Shown: in pieces, positions 1 to 7,282 of the stretch
How the letters are laid out: each line of letters opens with the position of its first letter
Position numbering within the stretch: the stretch's first letter is position 1
Assembly (NCBI GenBank): GCA_919902505.1
Contig: CAKKRE010000002.1
Location: 1-64,000 of the forward strand
Source of the DNA: Nitrospiraceae bacterium
GTDB lineage: Bacteria > Nitrospirota > Nitrospiria > Nitrospirales > Nitrospiraceae
DNA: 64,000 bases
Reading direction: 5' to 3'
The notes under the pieces: model-generated
Database searches by the model: none
What the model was told of the DNA's origin: nothing
Seen by the model: the letters and a program-made list of their open reading frames with translations, nothing else
Translations under genes and position numbers: made by a program

Positions 1-94
1 CTAATCTGAACTGCAATGGGTAAAATTAAAGAACCGTGAGACATGAGGAGTGAGTTCGCGAGCCGCCACGTGCTTGCCACGTCCGTCTGATGTG

Positions 95-139
95 TGGAGC
101 TGGCGAGAGGAATCGAACCCCCAACCGGCGGTTTACAAA
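95..139. repeat. attL: 45-bp duplicate of the tRNA-Thr 3' half
   Basis: These 45 bases are identical to 5488-5532. They hold the CCA end, acceptor 3' strand, T arm and the anticodon arm up to the loop of the minus-strand tRNA-Thr. No D arm or 5' acceptor strand follows, so this is not a second tRNA. A partial tRNA copy facing an intact one about 5.4 kb away, with an integrase beside the intact copy, is the usual signature of a tyrosine-recombinase element. Bases 1-94 lie outside the element, and I see no gene in them. Confidence 0.9.
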
Positions 140-222
140 CCAGTCCTGAGCCTCTTTCATCCCATCACTCCACAGCATCAGAACCCATAGAATCGCCTGA
201 TCCACCATTGGGTTAGGCGATA

Positions 223-1290
223 GTGCCATGTTGCGTGGAGTTGCCATCGAAAAGGGTAAAAAGGGCTGTTACGGTTACACTTTCGGTTACACTTTTTGAG
301 GTGAGGTCGAGCGTGGACAGGACAGAGAAAGAACCAACGCAGCAATCGAGGCTGTCCCGCTCGGCCGGTGATGCCGGTGCGCGGGGTGGCGCAAGCCACC
401 CGCGCACGGGAGCCGCCCCAGCGGCATCTCCTAAACTTGACAGGAGGACATTTCTCGGCGAACACACCTGGCCACACATCACACTACCTACCGCAGGGAA
501 TGTCTGGTCCGTCACGATTCATGATTTCGGAAAACAATGGGTAGAAATGTCGTGGGGGAGGTTAGACCCGGTTCAAGGCAAGAGAGGAGAGAAAGGCGCA
601 TCGCGGAATAGAAAGATGAACGAGGCGCGGGCACGAGGCCGGGCTAAAGGCACAATTCGCAAGAAATGTCTGACCATCGGAGCCGACCATCTCGTGACCT
701 TGACCTATCGAGCGAATGTGGAGGATCGAGAGCGCGTATTACACGATCTGGGACGGTTACGACGTGCGCTCTCACGTTCCGGCTGCTCTATGCCCTATGT
801 GGCGGTCCTGGAACGGCAGCAACGTGGGGCGCTGCATCCCCATCTCGCCGTAAAAGGCTTTCAGGATGTTCGGCTCTTACGACGATGCTGGTACAAGATC
901 GTCGGCAATGGCCAGGGACAAGTCAATGTCAGAGGGCCTCGTCCCGGCAGTTCACCGGTGAAACTTGCCCGCTACCTGTCGAAATACATCAGCAAGGATT
1001 TTGACAACATGCCGCGTGAGTTTGAGGAACACCGGTACTTCTGCTCATTAGGCGTCAAGGTGCCAACGGAAAAGCATGAGTTTGTGCTAGACCGAAGGGC
1101 AACGGATGTGGAAAGGAAAATGTACAGCCTCATTCGGCAAGAGGCCTTGCGTCGCGTCGGCGTCTGCTGCCGGCTTACGGAATGGATAGGTGGATCGGGC
1201 ACTTATGGTTGGATGGCGGGGTTTGAAGATAGCTCGATAAGATGGGTTACAGGAAAGCCTGAACCGGTGCCGATTACTCCGAGCCCGTGA
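223..1290 (+). CDS. HUH-superfamily rolling-circle replication initiator (Rep)
   Basis: The 355-residue protein has the two hallmarks of HUH endonucleases: the metal-binding motif HPH at residues 205-207 (context GALHPHLAV) and a YLSKYISK motif with Tyr251 and Tyr255 as candidate nicking residues. Upstream, LVTLTYRA matches the usual first Rep motif. Such proteins nick one origin strand and join covalently to its 5' end. The overall pattern resembles replication initiators of Microviridae-like and small-plasmid elements; this is from memory. The first 70 or so residues are low-complexity and partly encode the repeat at 272-292, so a later start is possible. The GTG at 223 lies six bases after the stop that int would use in the excised circle, which favours this start. 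Confidence 0.75.
   Translation: MPCCVELPSKRVKRAVTVTLSVTLFEVRSSVDRTEKEPTQQSRLSRSAGDAGARGGASHPRTGAAPAASPKLDRRTFLGEHTWPHITLPTAGNVWSVTIHDFGKQWVEMSWGRLDPVQGKRGEKGASRNRKMNEARARGRAKGTIRKKCLTIGADHLVTLTYRANVEDRERVLHDLGRLRRALSRSGCSMPYVAVLERQQRGALHPHLAVKGFQDVRLLRRCWYKIVGNGQGQVNVRGPRPGSSPVKLARYLSKYISKDFDNMPREFEEHRYFCSLGVKVPTEKHEFVLDRRATDVERKMYSLIRQEALRRVGVCCRLTEWIGGSGTYGWMAGFEDSSIRWVTGKPEPVPITPSP
272..292 (+). repeat. Left pair of CGGTTACAC repeats (candidate integrase arm sites)
   Basis: CGGTTACAC occurs at 272-280 and again at 284-292, a 12-base period. The same pair with the same period and orientation occurs near the other end of the element, at 5398-5418. Short phased direct repeats inside both ends are typical arm-binding sites of tyrosine integrases. 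The function is inferred. Confidence 0.5.
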
Positions 1291-1295
1291 CTCAC

Positions 1296-1325
1296 TGCGT
1301 CGGCGCTTGCAGAAGCGCGGACGCA
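1296..1325. other. Strong hairpin just after rep (candidate replication origin or terminator)
   Basis: TGCGTC-G-GCGCTT, loop GCAG, AAGCGC-G-GACGCA forms two perfect 6-bp stems separated by one G/G mismatch. It starts six bases after the rep stop and lies between convergent genes. No T-run follows, so a simple intrinsic terminator is less convincing than a structured origin or a bidirectional stop. Confidence 0.5.
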
Positions 1326-1340
1326 CTCAGCTGAGGGTAT

Positions 1341-1363
1341 GGGGGGTGTCGGAGACTCCCCCC
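1341..1363. other. Second GC-rich hairpin between rep and the convergent lipoprotein gene
   Basis: GGGGGGTGTC, loop GGA, GACTCCCCCC makes a 10-bp stem with a single mismatch. Together with 1296-1325 it fills most of the space between the two convergent genes. It could be a terminator acting both ways or part of a rolling-circle origin. Confidence 0.45.
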
Positions 1364-1378
1364 GGAGCAGTCCGTCGC

Positions 1379-2155
1379 CTACTTGGTCTCTTCCGCCACG
1401 GTGGTTGATGGGAAGTCAGGACCAGACTCCCGACCAAAGAACTGTCTCCACAGATAGTCGGCGCAGGCATCTGCCAAAGTCTGTATTCCCGCTTTCACGG
1501 CTACACCGTGGTCATCTCCAAGAATGTCGGCATGAGTCAACTTTGGAGTCAAGGAATCGTCCTTCGTATATTCGCAGGTCCCTTGCCAAAGAGTTTTTTG
1601 ATCGTCAAGTCGGATCAATCGAGCCCGTCCAGTGTAGGATGGGCGATAGGTAATCGTTTCAAAGGAAAATCCACCTAGAATGATCGGATCGACGCTCCAT
1701 CGTTCCGTTTTGAAGTCGATCACGTAACCTTCGCCAAATTGCTGACGAAGCTTCTGCGAGCTGTCATTTTTCACGAGATGCGATGTCCCCACTGCCGTGA
1801 GTTTTAGCTCTTGTTGCCATGCCGCTACGAACCGATTTTCTACTTGTGTGATGGGGTCGAGAAGTTGAGTTGACGAGATGAATTTCGCTCCGACCTCCTT
1901 AGCGTCCGTCTGCTGCATCCCACCCTCAATAGCAGCACCGATCAATCCAAACATGCTTAAAGCAGTCGTGCGTGTTTTCGGTTCTCCCGTCCAAACCATA
2001 AACTGTTCAGGATCATAATGAACCACTGCCACCTTGGCATTCGCTGTTAGATCAGCAATGGCTTCAGATGGTGCAGGCAGCCGTGTCGTGCTACAGCCTG
2101 CTAAGAGCATAAGAGTCAGGGCGGCTAGTATCGGAGTGAGTCGCATTCGGAACAT
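1379..2155 (-). CDS. Predicted lipoprotein of unknown function (mobile-element cargo)
   Basis: The 258-residue protein starts with a short basic N-terminus, a hydrophobic stretch and the lipobox LLAGC with lipidated Cys21, so it should be anchored in a membrane facing the periplasm. The mature part has no motif I recognise. It is soluble-looking, with several Tyr/Trp-rich strands in the second half. A second in-frame ATG lies three codons downstream and could be the true start. It is transcribed with the next two minus-strand genes, all exported, which suggests a shared envelope role. Confidence 0.75.
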   Translation of the reverse strand: MFRMRLTPILAALTLMLLAGCSTTRLPAPSEAIADLTANAKVAVVHYDPEQFMVWTGEPKTRTTALSMFGLIGAAIEGGMQQTDAKEVGAKFISSTQLLDPITQVENRFVAAWQQELKLTAVGTSHLVKNDSSQKLRQQFGEGYVIDFKTERWSVDPIILGGFSFETITYRPSYTGRARLIRLDDQKTLWQGTCEYTKDDSLTPKLTHADILGDDHGVAVKAGIQTLADACADYLWRQFFGRESGPDFPSTTVAEETK

Positions 2156-2186
2156 CGTTCTATGGCCTTTCGCAAGGGTGTTGTGT

Positions 2187-2558
2187 TTACTTGTATTTCA
2201 CGGCGATGCCGCTCACTGTTGTGCAGGTGAAGCTGTAGACATTGTAGATCGGGATGAAGCCATACAAGCTGCTGGAGACGGTCACGTTGATCAATGCATC
2301 ACCACCTTTTTGACTGAGTGCTTCGTCCACAGCTTTTGAAAAACTGGAATCACCGAATGGAATGATGGCAAGTATGAAGTGCCGACAGCCAGATCCTTCC
2401 ACCGGTCCAAGCTCCTCAAAACTCACACCCGATTTAAGCCTGTCTGCGTTATTGGCCGAAGGTTTCGTGACAATGCCTAAGTTTCCGACCGACGTACAGC
2501 CGCTCATCAATGCGCCCCCAAGAACAAGAATTGCGCACAATCTCGACCAACGTTTCAT
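2187..2558 (-). CDS. Small lipoprotein, possibly TRL-like
   Basis: This 123-residue reading starts at an ATG preceded by GGAGGC. Longer readings of the frame begin in unrelated sequence. It has a basic N-terminus, a hydrophobic segment and lipobox LMSGC with Cys21. The C-terminal part reads GDSSFSKAVDEAL, then GGDALINVTV, then a Cys-containing tail. That pattern reminds me of the TRL-like lipoprotein family, whose function is unknown. It sits 31 bases upstream of the larger lipoprotein gene and is probably co-transcribed with it. Confidence 0.7.
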   Translation of the reverse strand: MKRWSRLCAILVLGGALMSGCTSVGNLGIVTKPSANNADRLKSGVSFEELGPVEGSGCRHFILAIIPFGDSSFSKAVDEALSQKGGDALINVTVSSSLYGFIPIYNVYSFTCTTVSGIAVKYK

Positions 2559-2616
2559 AGGGCCTCCAGTGATAATCAACGTGCTGGATGTCTTCATAAT
2601 CCCTCTGCTAGGCGGG

Positions 2617-3360
2617 TCAGTTTCCAAAGTGGACAGCAAGCCCACCCACGACATGACTGACATTGAAGGTATATCGCTCATCCTGCGTGGCACCGGTAGA
2701 GCTTGTGAAGCCGAAGGTTTGTGTGGCGTGCGTAAACTTATACTCCGCGAACAAGGAGACGCGTTTGGCAAGGAAGACGTGCATGCCGGCGACGGCTTGA
2801 AGTGCCAGATCATAGTCTGATTTTCCGTCGGAGCCGAACGACGATTTTTGAACGCCTGGCCCTCCCCCGAGATATGGATAAAGCCGACCCTGAGGAAACT
2901 CAGCTGATACATATAGCGGCAGACGGAGTAAGAGGTTGGTGGCAACGATAGTGGCATTCACATCCATGTTGCTACTCCGGCTAGCTGTTCCGATAATCGG
3001 AATTCCATTGAGTGTGCCGTTTGCCTGGAACCGCCCAGCCTTTACGTCTGGCTGATAATTCGTGACATCCAACTCCACACCAAAATCCAGACCGGTGGAA
3101 CGTCGCAGTCCAGGAAACCAGACACCGACTTTTCCTCCCAAGGATTTTGAGCTGCCGAAGTCTTGATCCAAGACCGTAAGATTCATTCCGGCATTATTGA
3201 CTTTCCCATCGGTTTTCGACGGCAACGTTATCCCGCCGAACAGTGCGATATAAGGATCGACTTGAGGTGTGAGACCGTTGTCTTCTGCGCAGGCAATAGG
3301 TACCGACCATGCCAGCGTGAGAACCAACACAACTCCACTCAGAGACCGTATGGTGAACAT
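2617..3360 (-). CDS. Outer-membrane beta-barrel protein
   Basis: The 247-residue protein has a signal peptide ending near ACA-ED, then alternating polar and hydrophobic segments rich in Gly and aromatics (VDPYIALFGGI, LYPYLGGGPG, VSLFAEYKF) and ends in VHFGN. These are typical of small OmpA/OmpW-like barrels. The start is supported by GGAGG 10-11 bases upstream. It is first in a minus-strand set of three exported proteins inside the mobile element. It may change surface properties, such as phage receptor or permeability; that is inference. Confidence 0.75.
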   Translation of the reverse strand: MFTIRSLSGVVLVLTLAWSVPIACAEDNGLTPQVDPYIALFGGITLPSKTDGKVNNAGMNLTVLDQDFGSSKSLGGKVGVWFPGLRRSTGLDFGVELDVTNYQPDVKAGRFQANGTLNGIPIIGTASRSSNMDVNATIVATNLLLRLPLYVSAEFPQGRLYPYLGGGPGVQKSSFGSDGKSDYDLALQAVAGMHVFLAKRVSLFAEYKFTHATQTFGFTSSTGATQDERYTFNVSHVVGGLAVHFGN

Positions 3361-3691
3361 TACTAGCCCTCCTCCAAAGCTGGCAAGAGACTACTGCGAG
3401 CGGCATCAAGGCAACTAGTAGTCGGAGGGGGGAAGGCACTCTGCTATCGAGGGAGGGCTTGAGTATGTAGGTCTTATCCGACGCGCTGTGGGTATCTGTG
3501 AGGAAAAAGAAATCAGGGGGGTCGCCACCATAGGTCACCTGTTTATTCCTAAAGGCCCGTGACTCGAATGGTGAGAAGGTCTGGGATGCAAGAGCCTGGA
3601 GCGCGCTTTGCCTGGGTGTGAGCGCCATCTGATAGTTCCCAGCCTCAGCATACAGTGTAGTGGTTAACGGGAGTTCACAACCGTTTGAGGA
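3361..3691. other. Divergent intergenic region between barrel gene and regulator
   Basis: About 330 bases hold the ribosome-binding site and presumably the promoter of the minus-strand barrel operon. Open frames here overlap the barrel gene and look like shadows. I see no RNA gene. The regulator promoter follows at 3692-3746. Confidence 0.5.
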
Positions 3692-3746
3692 TTGACTTTG
3701 ATATAACAGGTCGCTATAAACAAATTACTATAACGGAGGGCTATAA
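3692..3746 (+). promoter_or_regulatory. Sigma-70 promoter with three CTATAA repeats (probable auto-operator)
   Basis: TTGACT at 3692-3697 and TATAAA at 3715-3720 are separated by 17 bases, a near-consensus housekeeping promoter. CTATAA recurs at 3714, 3728 and 3741 (13-14 base spacing), with a related ATATAA at 3701. The repeats overlap the -10 box and the ribosome-binding site. Ribbon-helix-helix proteins typically bind such short phased repeats, so the downstream regulator probably represses itself and xis-int. Confidence 0.6.
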
Positions 3747-4046
3747 ATGAGTCCCAAACCTAAAAATACGCCACATCGAGTCCTGTTGTCGTTGCCCACC
3801 GATCTCTACGAGACGATCTCGCGCGTTTCGGCTGCAATGGAAAAACCACGGGCTGAAATTATTCGTGATCTCCTAAGCGAACAGCAGCCAATTCTCGAAC
3901 ATATGGCCACGATGTTGGAACAGGCAAAAGCGGGAAAACTGGATCAGGCGATGAAGGGATGGAAGAAAATGACTGGGGAGGCGTTAAAGGGCCTTGGAGT
4001 AATCATGAATCCGCCTGATCTTAAGAAATCCAAACTAAAACCCTAG
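3747..4046 (+). CDS. Ribbon-helix-helix (CopG/Arc-like) regulator
   Basis: The 99-residue protein begins with a beta strand HRVLLSLP, followed by helix YETISRVSAAM and then EKPRAEIIRDLL, the classic ribbon-helix-helix fold of small DNA-binding dimers. The remaining 50 residues are helical and basic. The gene is preceded by GGAGG. It is first in the plus-strand set leading to the excisionase and integrase, and the CTATAA repeats in its promoter are likely operators. It probably controls excision and copy number; this is inferred from context. Confidence 0.75.
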   Translation: MSPKPKNTPHRVLLSLPTDLYETISRVSAAMEKPRAEIIRDLLSEQQPILEHMATMLEQAKAGKLDQAMKGWKKMTGEALKGLGVIMNPPDLKKSKLKP

Positions 4047-4099
4047 CGGCGTGATCGGGCGTCAGTGTGAAAACAACCAGTTCTAAATGAAGGGGGGTG

Positions 4100-4384
4100 A
4101 TGGAAATGTCAGAGGAAGTATTCAAACGGCTGTATTCGGTTAGAGAGGCGGCTCGATACCTCGGTATCAGCCAGTGGGCAGTCCGGCACCTCAATTGGTC
4201 CAGCAAACTGCCCTGTGTGCGGCAGGGACGGCGGGTCCTATTCGATATTTACGATATGGACCGGTTTATCGAGAACAATAAGCGGGAGGGGCATCATGGG
4301 GATGATTTATCGACGCAAGAAACGCGATCCGACGACAGGGACTTTGGCCGAACAGGGCCCATATTGGATGAAGTATTACGTTGA
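4100..4384 (+). CDS. Excisionase-like helix-turn-helix protein
   Basis: The 94-residue protein contains YSVREAARYLGISQWAVRHLNWSSKLPCVRQGRRVLFDIYDMDRFIE, which matches the winged-helix MerR/AlpA/Xis class of excisionase DNA-binding domains. The ATG at 4100 follows AGGGGGG at short spacing; ATG 4109 is an alternative. The 3' end overlaps the integrase start by about 90 bases in another frame, so the two are translationally linked. It probably directs the integrase toward excision. Confidence 0.7.
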   Translation: MEMSEEVFKRLYSVREAARYLGISQWAVRHLNWSSKLPCVRQGRRVLFDIYDMDRFIENNKREGHHGDDLSTQETRSDDRDFGRTGPILDEVLR

Positions 4385-5582
4385 GGGCAGACCCATCCAA
4401 GAAAGCACAAGGACGAGTGATAAGGACCGAGCTAAACGGATTCTCCAAATTAAGGAAGGGGAGATAGCTGCAGGGCTATATCGTGGGCCCAATATCGACA
4501 GAATACGCTATGAGGACCTGGCTGCACTCGTAAAACAAGATTACGAATTGAATAAACGTAAGACCGGACGGCGGGTCAATGAGTATCAGAACCATTTAGA
4601 GCCATACTTCAGAAAGATGCGGATATCGGCCATTACGACTGAACGAATCAAAGCCTATATCGTGAAACGTCAAGGGGAGGGCGCAGCAAACGGGACCATC
4701 AACCGCGAAACAGGATTTCTCAAACGGATGTTTCGGATGGGCTTTCAACAAACACCCCAGCTGGTCGCTCGGGTTCCCCATATTCCCCAGCTCAAGGAAT
4801 ACAACATTCGATCAGGATTCTTCGAACACGAGGATTTTCTCGCCCTTCGTGGCGCATTACCTGATTATGCCCAGGTTGCAGCTACGCTCGCCTACTATAG
4901 CGGGATGCGAATGGGGGAGGTCTGCTCACTGCAATGGCGGCAAATCAATTGGACGGAGGGAAAGCTGTTTCTGCAAGCCCAGGACACCAAAACCAACACG
5001 CCCAGGGTTCTGTACCTGACGGGGGATCTTTACCGCGTTCTGTTGGCTTGGAAGACTCGCTGCGACCTCAAATGGTCGGGTTGTTCGTGGATCTGCCATC
5101 GTGGAGGAATCCGCCTACAGAGCTTGAAGCATTCTTGGCGGAAGGCATGCGAGAGGGTCGGCCTCGGCGGAATGGTGAAAGACGAGAAGAAAAAGCACTT
5201 GGTATGGGTAGGTAGAATCCCACATGACTTCCGTCGCACTGCTGTTCGCAATATGGTGCGGGCTGGAGTGCCTGAGAAGGTGGCGATGTCCATTTCCGGC
5301 CATAAGACTCGAAGCGTGTTCGACCGGTACAACATTGTGAACGAGCGGGACCTTGAACAGGCGGCGCGTTCGCTGTCTGCGTACTTCGAGCGTCAGACGG
5401 TTACACTTACGGTTACACTCGCAGAACTGCGAGGGGAGAGTAGTGGCTCTGTAAGCCGCCAACCGGTTGATTCGTCAGTGGAGTTTATGGAGCTGGCGAG
5501 AGGAATCGAACCCCCAACCGGCGGTTTACAAAACCGCTGCTCTGCCATTGAGCTACGCCAGCCCGCGAGATCAGGTACCTGA
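4296..5582 (+). CDS. int: Tyrosine recombinase (integrase)
   Basis: The 428-residue protein has an arm-binding N-terminus (YRRKKRDP), a SAM-like core-binding domain (about 85-190) and a catalytic domain with Arg205 (SGMRMGEV), His310 and Arg313 (HDFRR), His336 (SGHKTR) and the nucleophile Tyr345 (FDRYN). It is therefore complete. The start at 4296 has GGGAGGG just upstream; earlier starts read through the xis gene. The last 30 or so residues (from MELARGIEPP) are antisense tRNA-Thr and flanking DNA. In the excised circle the frame would instead run on to 216, giving 437 residues. Confidence 0.9.
   Translation: MGMIYRRKKRDPTTGTLAEQGPYWMKYYVEGRPIQESTRTSDKDRAKRILQIKEGEIAAGLYRGPNIDRIRYEDLAALVKQDYELNKRKTGRRVNEYQNHLEPYFRKMRISAITTERIKAYIVKRQGEGAANGTINRETGFLKRMFRMGFQQTPQLVARVPHIPQLKEYNIRSGFFEHEDFLALRGALPDYAQVAATLAYYSGMRMGEVCSLQWRQINWTEGKLFLQAQDTKTNTPRVLYLTGDLYRVLLAWKTRCDLKWSGCSWICHRGGIRLQSLKHSWRKACERVGLGGMVKDEKKKHLVWVGRIPHDFRRTAVRNMVRAGVPEKVAMSISGHKTRSVFDRYNIVNERDLEQAARSLSAYFERQTVTLTVTLAELRGESSGSVSRQPVDSSVEFMELARGIEPPTGGLQNRCSAIELRQPARSGT
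5398..5418 (+). repeat. Right pair of CGGTTACAC repeats (candidate integrase arm sites)
   Basis: CGGTTACAC occurs at 5398-5406 and 5410-5418 with the 12-base period seen at 272-292. It lies inside the integrase coding region, 70-90 bases from the core site. See the left pair for interpretation. Confidence 0.5.
5488..5532. repeat. attR: 45-bp core repeat inside tRNA-Thr
   Basis: Identical to 95-139. It covers the 3' part of the intact tRNA gene through the anticodon loop, the usual crossover region for this class of integrase. The next base differs (A here, C at 140). Confidence 0.88.
5488..5562 (-). tRNA. trnT: tRNA-Thr (anticodon TGT)
   Basis: Read on the minus strand, the acceptor GCTGGCG (from 5562) pairs with CGCCAGC. 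The D arm has TAGCTCAATGGCAGAGCA. The anticodon stem GCGGT/ACCGC encloses TTTGTAA, giving TGT. The T arm contains GGTTCGATTC. CCA is encoded (5488-5490). The element inserted at its 3' side, and the 45-bp repeat runs from the CCA end to the anticodon loop, so the gene stays intact after insertion. Confidence 0.95.
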
Positions 5583-5616
5583 TTAATACCAAGTGAATCT
5601 GAAAGGAGGATTTCGA

Positions 5617-5645
5617 ACCCTACAATTCTTCTTCTCACCTGTCAA
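5617..5645 (-). promoter_or_regulatory. Candidate promoter of tRNA-Thr
   Basis: On the minus strand a perfect TTGACA (5645-5640) is followed after 17 bases by TAGGGT (5622-5617), about 55 bases upstream of the tRNA 5' end. The -10 box is weak, so confidence is limited. Confidence 0.4.
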
Positions 5646-5664
5646 GATCTAGGCTGGGTGCGAT

Positions 5665-5685
5665 CAAAGAGAGAAGCTCTCTTTG
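5665..5685. other. Perfect 9-bp hairpin upstream of the tRNA
   Basis: CAAAGAGAG, loop AAG, CTCTCTTTG. No T-run follows on either strand. It could be a factor-assisted terminator or a regulatory structure. The rest of 5583-5866 shows no gene. Confidence 0.35.
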
Positions 5686-5866
5686 TGTAGGATCTGATGG
5701 CTTAGTTATGCAGGCCATCCTTACTTTCACTTGAATAAAGTTTCAATTCCCAATAAGCTGATTCTGTGTTCAATTCTTCGACGAGCGCGTTGTTTCTCGC
5801 AGTGCGTTGGTCGCCCTTATTTAGCCGAACCTGATTTTTTGGTCCCCTCAGAGAGGAGTGCCCTTG

Positions 5867-7282
5867 ATGAGCCAGTCACATATTCTCGTGATTGATGATG
5901 ATCCTGCTGTGCGTCAAATCTTGGCGGAGACGCTCACCGGTGAAGGCCATCAGGTAACGGTCATGTCCAGTGGCCTGGAGGGAGTAGAGGCTGTCAAGGA
6001 TCAGCCTGTGCATGTGGTGCTGACGGATCTCCAGATGCCGGGGATCGATGGATTGGAAACCATTGATCGAATCTCAAAAATCGACTCCAAGATTATTGCG
6101 ATTGTCATGACGGGGTATGGGACGGTCGACTATGCGGTACGGGCAATGAAAGCCGGTGCGTTTGATTTTATTACCAAGCCGTTCGAGCCCGATACCGTGG
6201 CGGTAGTGGTCCGAAAAGCATTGGACGTCTACAAGTTGAAGCAGGAGAACCATCTGCTTCGAAAAGCTGTGCGAGATCAATATCGTCTGGAGCATCTGGT
6301 GGGGACGAGTGCCCCGATGCGCATGGTGCTTGATTTTGTCGAAAAGGTGGCTGATAGCGACAGTACAGTGCTGATCGAGGGCGAGAGCGGGACCGGCAAG
6401 GAATTGATCGCGCGTATGTTGCATTTCAACAGCATGCGGAGGGAACGTCCGCTGGTCCCGGTCAACTGCGGGGCCATTCCAGAAACCTTGTTGGAGTCCG
6501 AACTGTTCGGGCATGAGAAGGGGGCCTTCACCGGAGCGGCCCATACGCGCTTGGGGCGATTCGAACTGGCTCATGGCGGCACCATCTTTTTGGACGAGGT
6601 CGGGGAGATGAGTTTGCCGTTGCAGGTCAAACTGCTACGGGTGTTACAAGAGCGGTGCTTTGAGCGGGTGGGCGGGACAAGGACGATCAATGTCGATGTG
6701 CGTATCATCGCGGCCACGAATCAGGATTTAGCACAAGCTGTTCAAGAGCGCCGGTTCCGACAAGACTTGTATTACCGGCTGCACGTGATTCCCATTCACA
6801 TTCCGCCATTGCGGGAGCGCCGTAGCGATATTCCGTTTTTGGTCAACCATTTCATCGCCCAGTTTAATCAATTACGGCGGACAGAGATTCTAGGCATGGA
6901 GCCTGATGCGTTAACCCGCATGATGGAAGAAGAATGGCCGGGGAATATCCGGGAACTCGAAAACATGATCGAACGTCTCTGTGTGTTGCAGAAACGGGGC
7001 ATGATCACCATGGGCGACTTGCCTGAGCGGCCGGTCAAAATGAATGTCGCTAAGGGAGTCGAGTCGCCTGAGCAGTTTATTCGCTTTTCGGAAGACGGGA
7101 TCAATTTGACCAAAGAACTCGAACACTATGAAAATAGGCTTATTGGGGAAGCGTTGCGAAAGGCCAATGGAATTACCAGCCGAGCCGCACAGTTGCTTCA
7201 AGTGAATCGAACCACACTTGTGGAAAAACTCAAACGGAAAGGATTTGATCCCAAGACTCACGGGTATTCGATTCAAAACTAA
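5867..7282 (+). CDS. Sigma-54-dependent response regulator (NtrC family)
   Basis: The 471-residue protein has a receiver domain with phospho-acceptor Asp54 (LTDLQMP), an AAA+ domain with Walker A GESGTGKE and the sigma-54 contact motif GAFTGA, and a C-terminal Fis-type HTH (TSRAAQLLQVNRTTLVEKL). ATG 5867 is chosen over GTG 5858 because AGGAG lies eight bases ahead. No histidine kinase is adjacent; the nearest is FlrB, two genes on. It may be a second flagellar activator beside FlrC or serve another system. The 130-base gap before the TPR gene suggests its own transcript. Confidence 0.88.
   Translation: MSQSHILVIDDDPAVRQILAETLTGEGHQVTVMSSGLEGVEAVKDQPVHVVLTDLQMPGIDGLETIDRISKIDSKIIAIVMTGYGTVDYAVRAMKAGAFDFITKPFEPDTVAVVVRKALDVYKLKQENHLLRKAVRDQYRLEHLVGTSAPMRMVLDFVEKVADSDSTVLIEGESGTGKELIARMLHFNSMRRERPLVPVNCGAIPETLLESELFGHEKGAFTGAAHTRLGRFELAHGGTIFLDEVGEMSLPLQVKLLRVLQERCFERVGGTRTINVDVRIIAATNQDLAQAVQERRFRQDLYYRLHVIPIHIPPLRERRSDIPFLVNHFIAQFNQLRRTEILGMEPDALTRMMEEEWPGNIRELENMIERLCVLQKRGMITMGDLPERPVKMNVAKGVESPEQFIRFSEDGINLTKELEHYENRLIGEALRKANGITSRAAQLLQVNRTTLVEKLKRKGFDPKTHGYSIQN

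Larger units (their letters stand above)
95..5532. mobile_element. Integrative element in tRNA-Thr with HUH Rep, xis and tyrosine integrase
   Basis: The element is about 5.4 kb, bounded by perfect 45-bp repeats. Its gene order is rep (+), lipoprotein (-), lipoprotein (-), outer-membrane barrel (-), ribbon-helix-helix regulator (+), excisionase-like HTH (+) and integrase (+). A Rep of rolling-circle type implies that the excised form can replicate as a plasmid or as a phage-like circle. No relaxase, coat or capsid gene is visible, so it is either a plasmid-like element or a satellite that depends on a helper. The minus-strand genes look like cargo. Confidence 0.85.

Noticed and set aside
95-190. 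A second tRNA gene at the left end
   Set aside because: Only the 3' half of tRNA-Thr is present. After the anticodon loop the sequence diverges and has no D arm or 5' acceptor strand, so it is an attachment-site copy.
5484-5582. Integrase C-terminal residues (MELARGIEPP...) as a real domain
   Set aside because: They are the antisense translation of tRNA-Thr and would change on excision. They are part of the current reading frame but carry no evolved function that I can support.
5736-5760. Sigma-28 promoter before the sigma-54 activator gene
   Set aside because: TAAAGTTT is perfect, but the downstream box is a weak GCTGATTC and needs a 13-base spacer, unlike the other sites.
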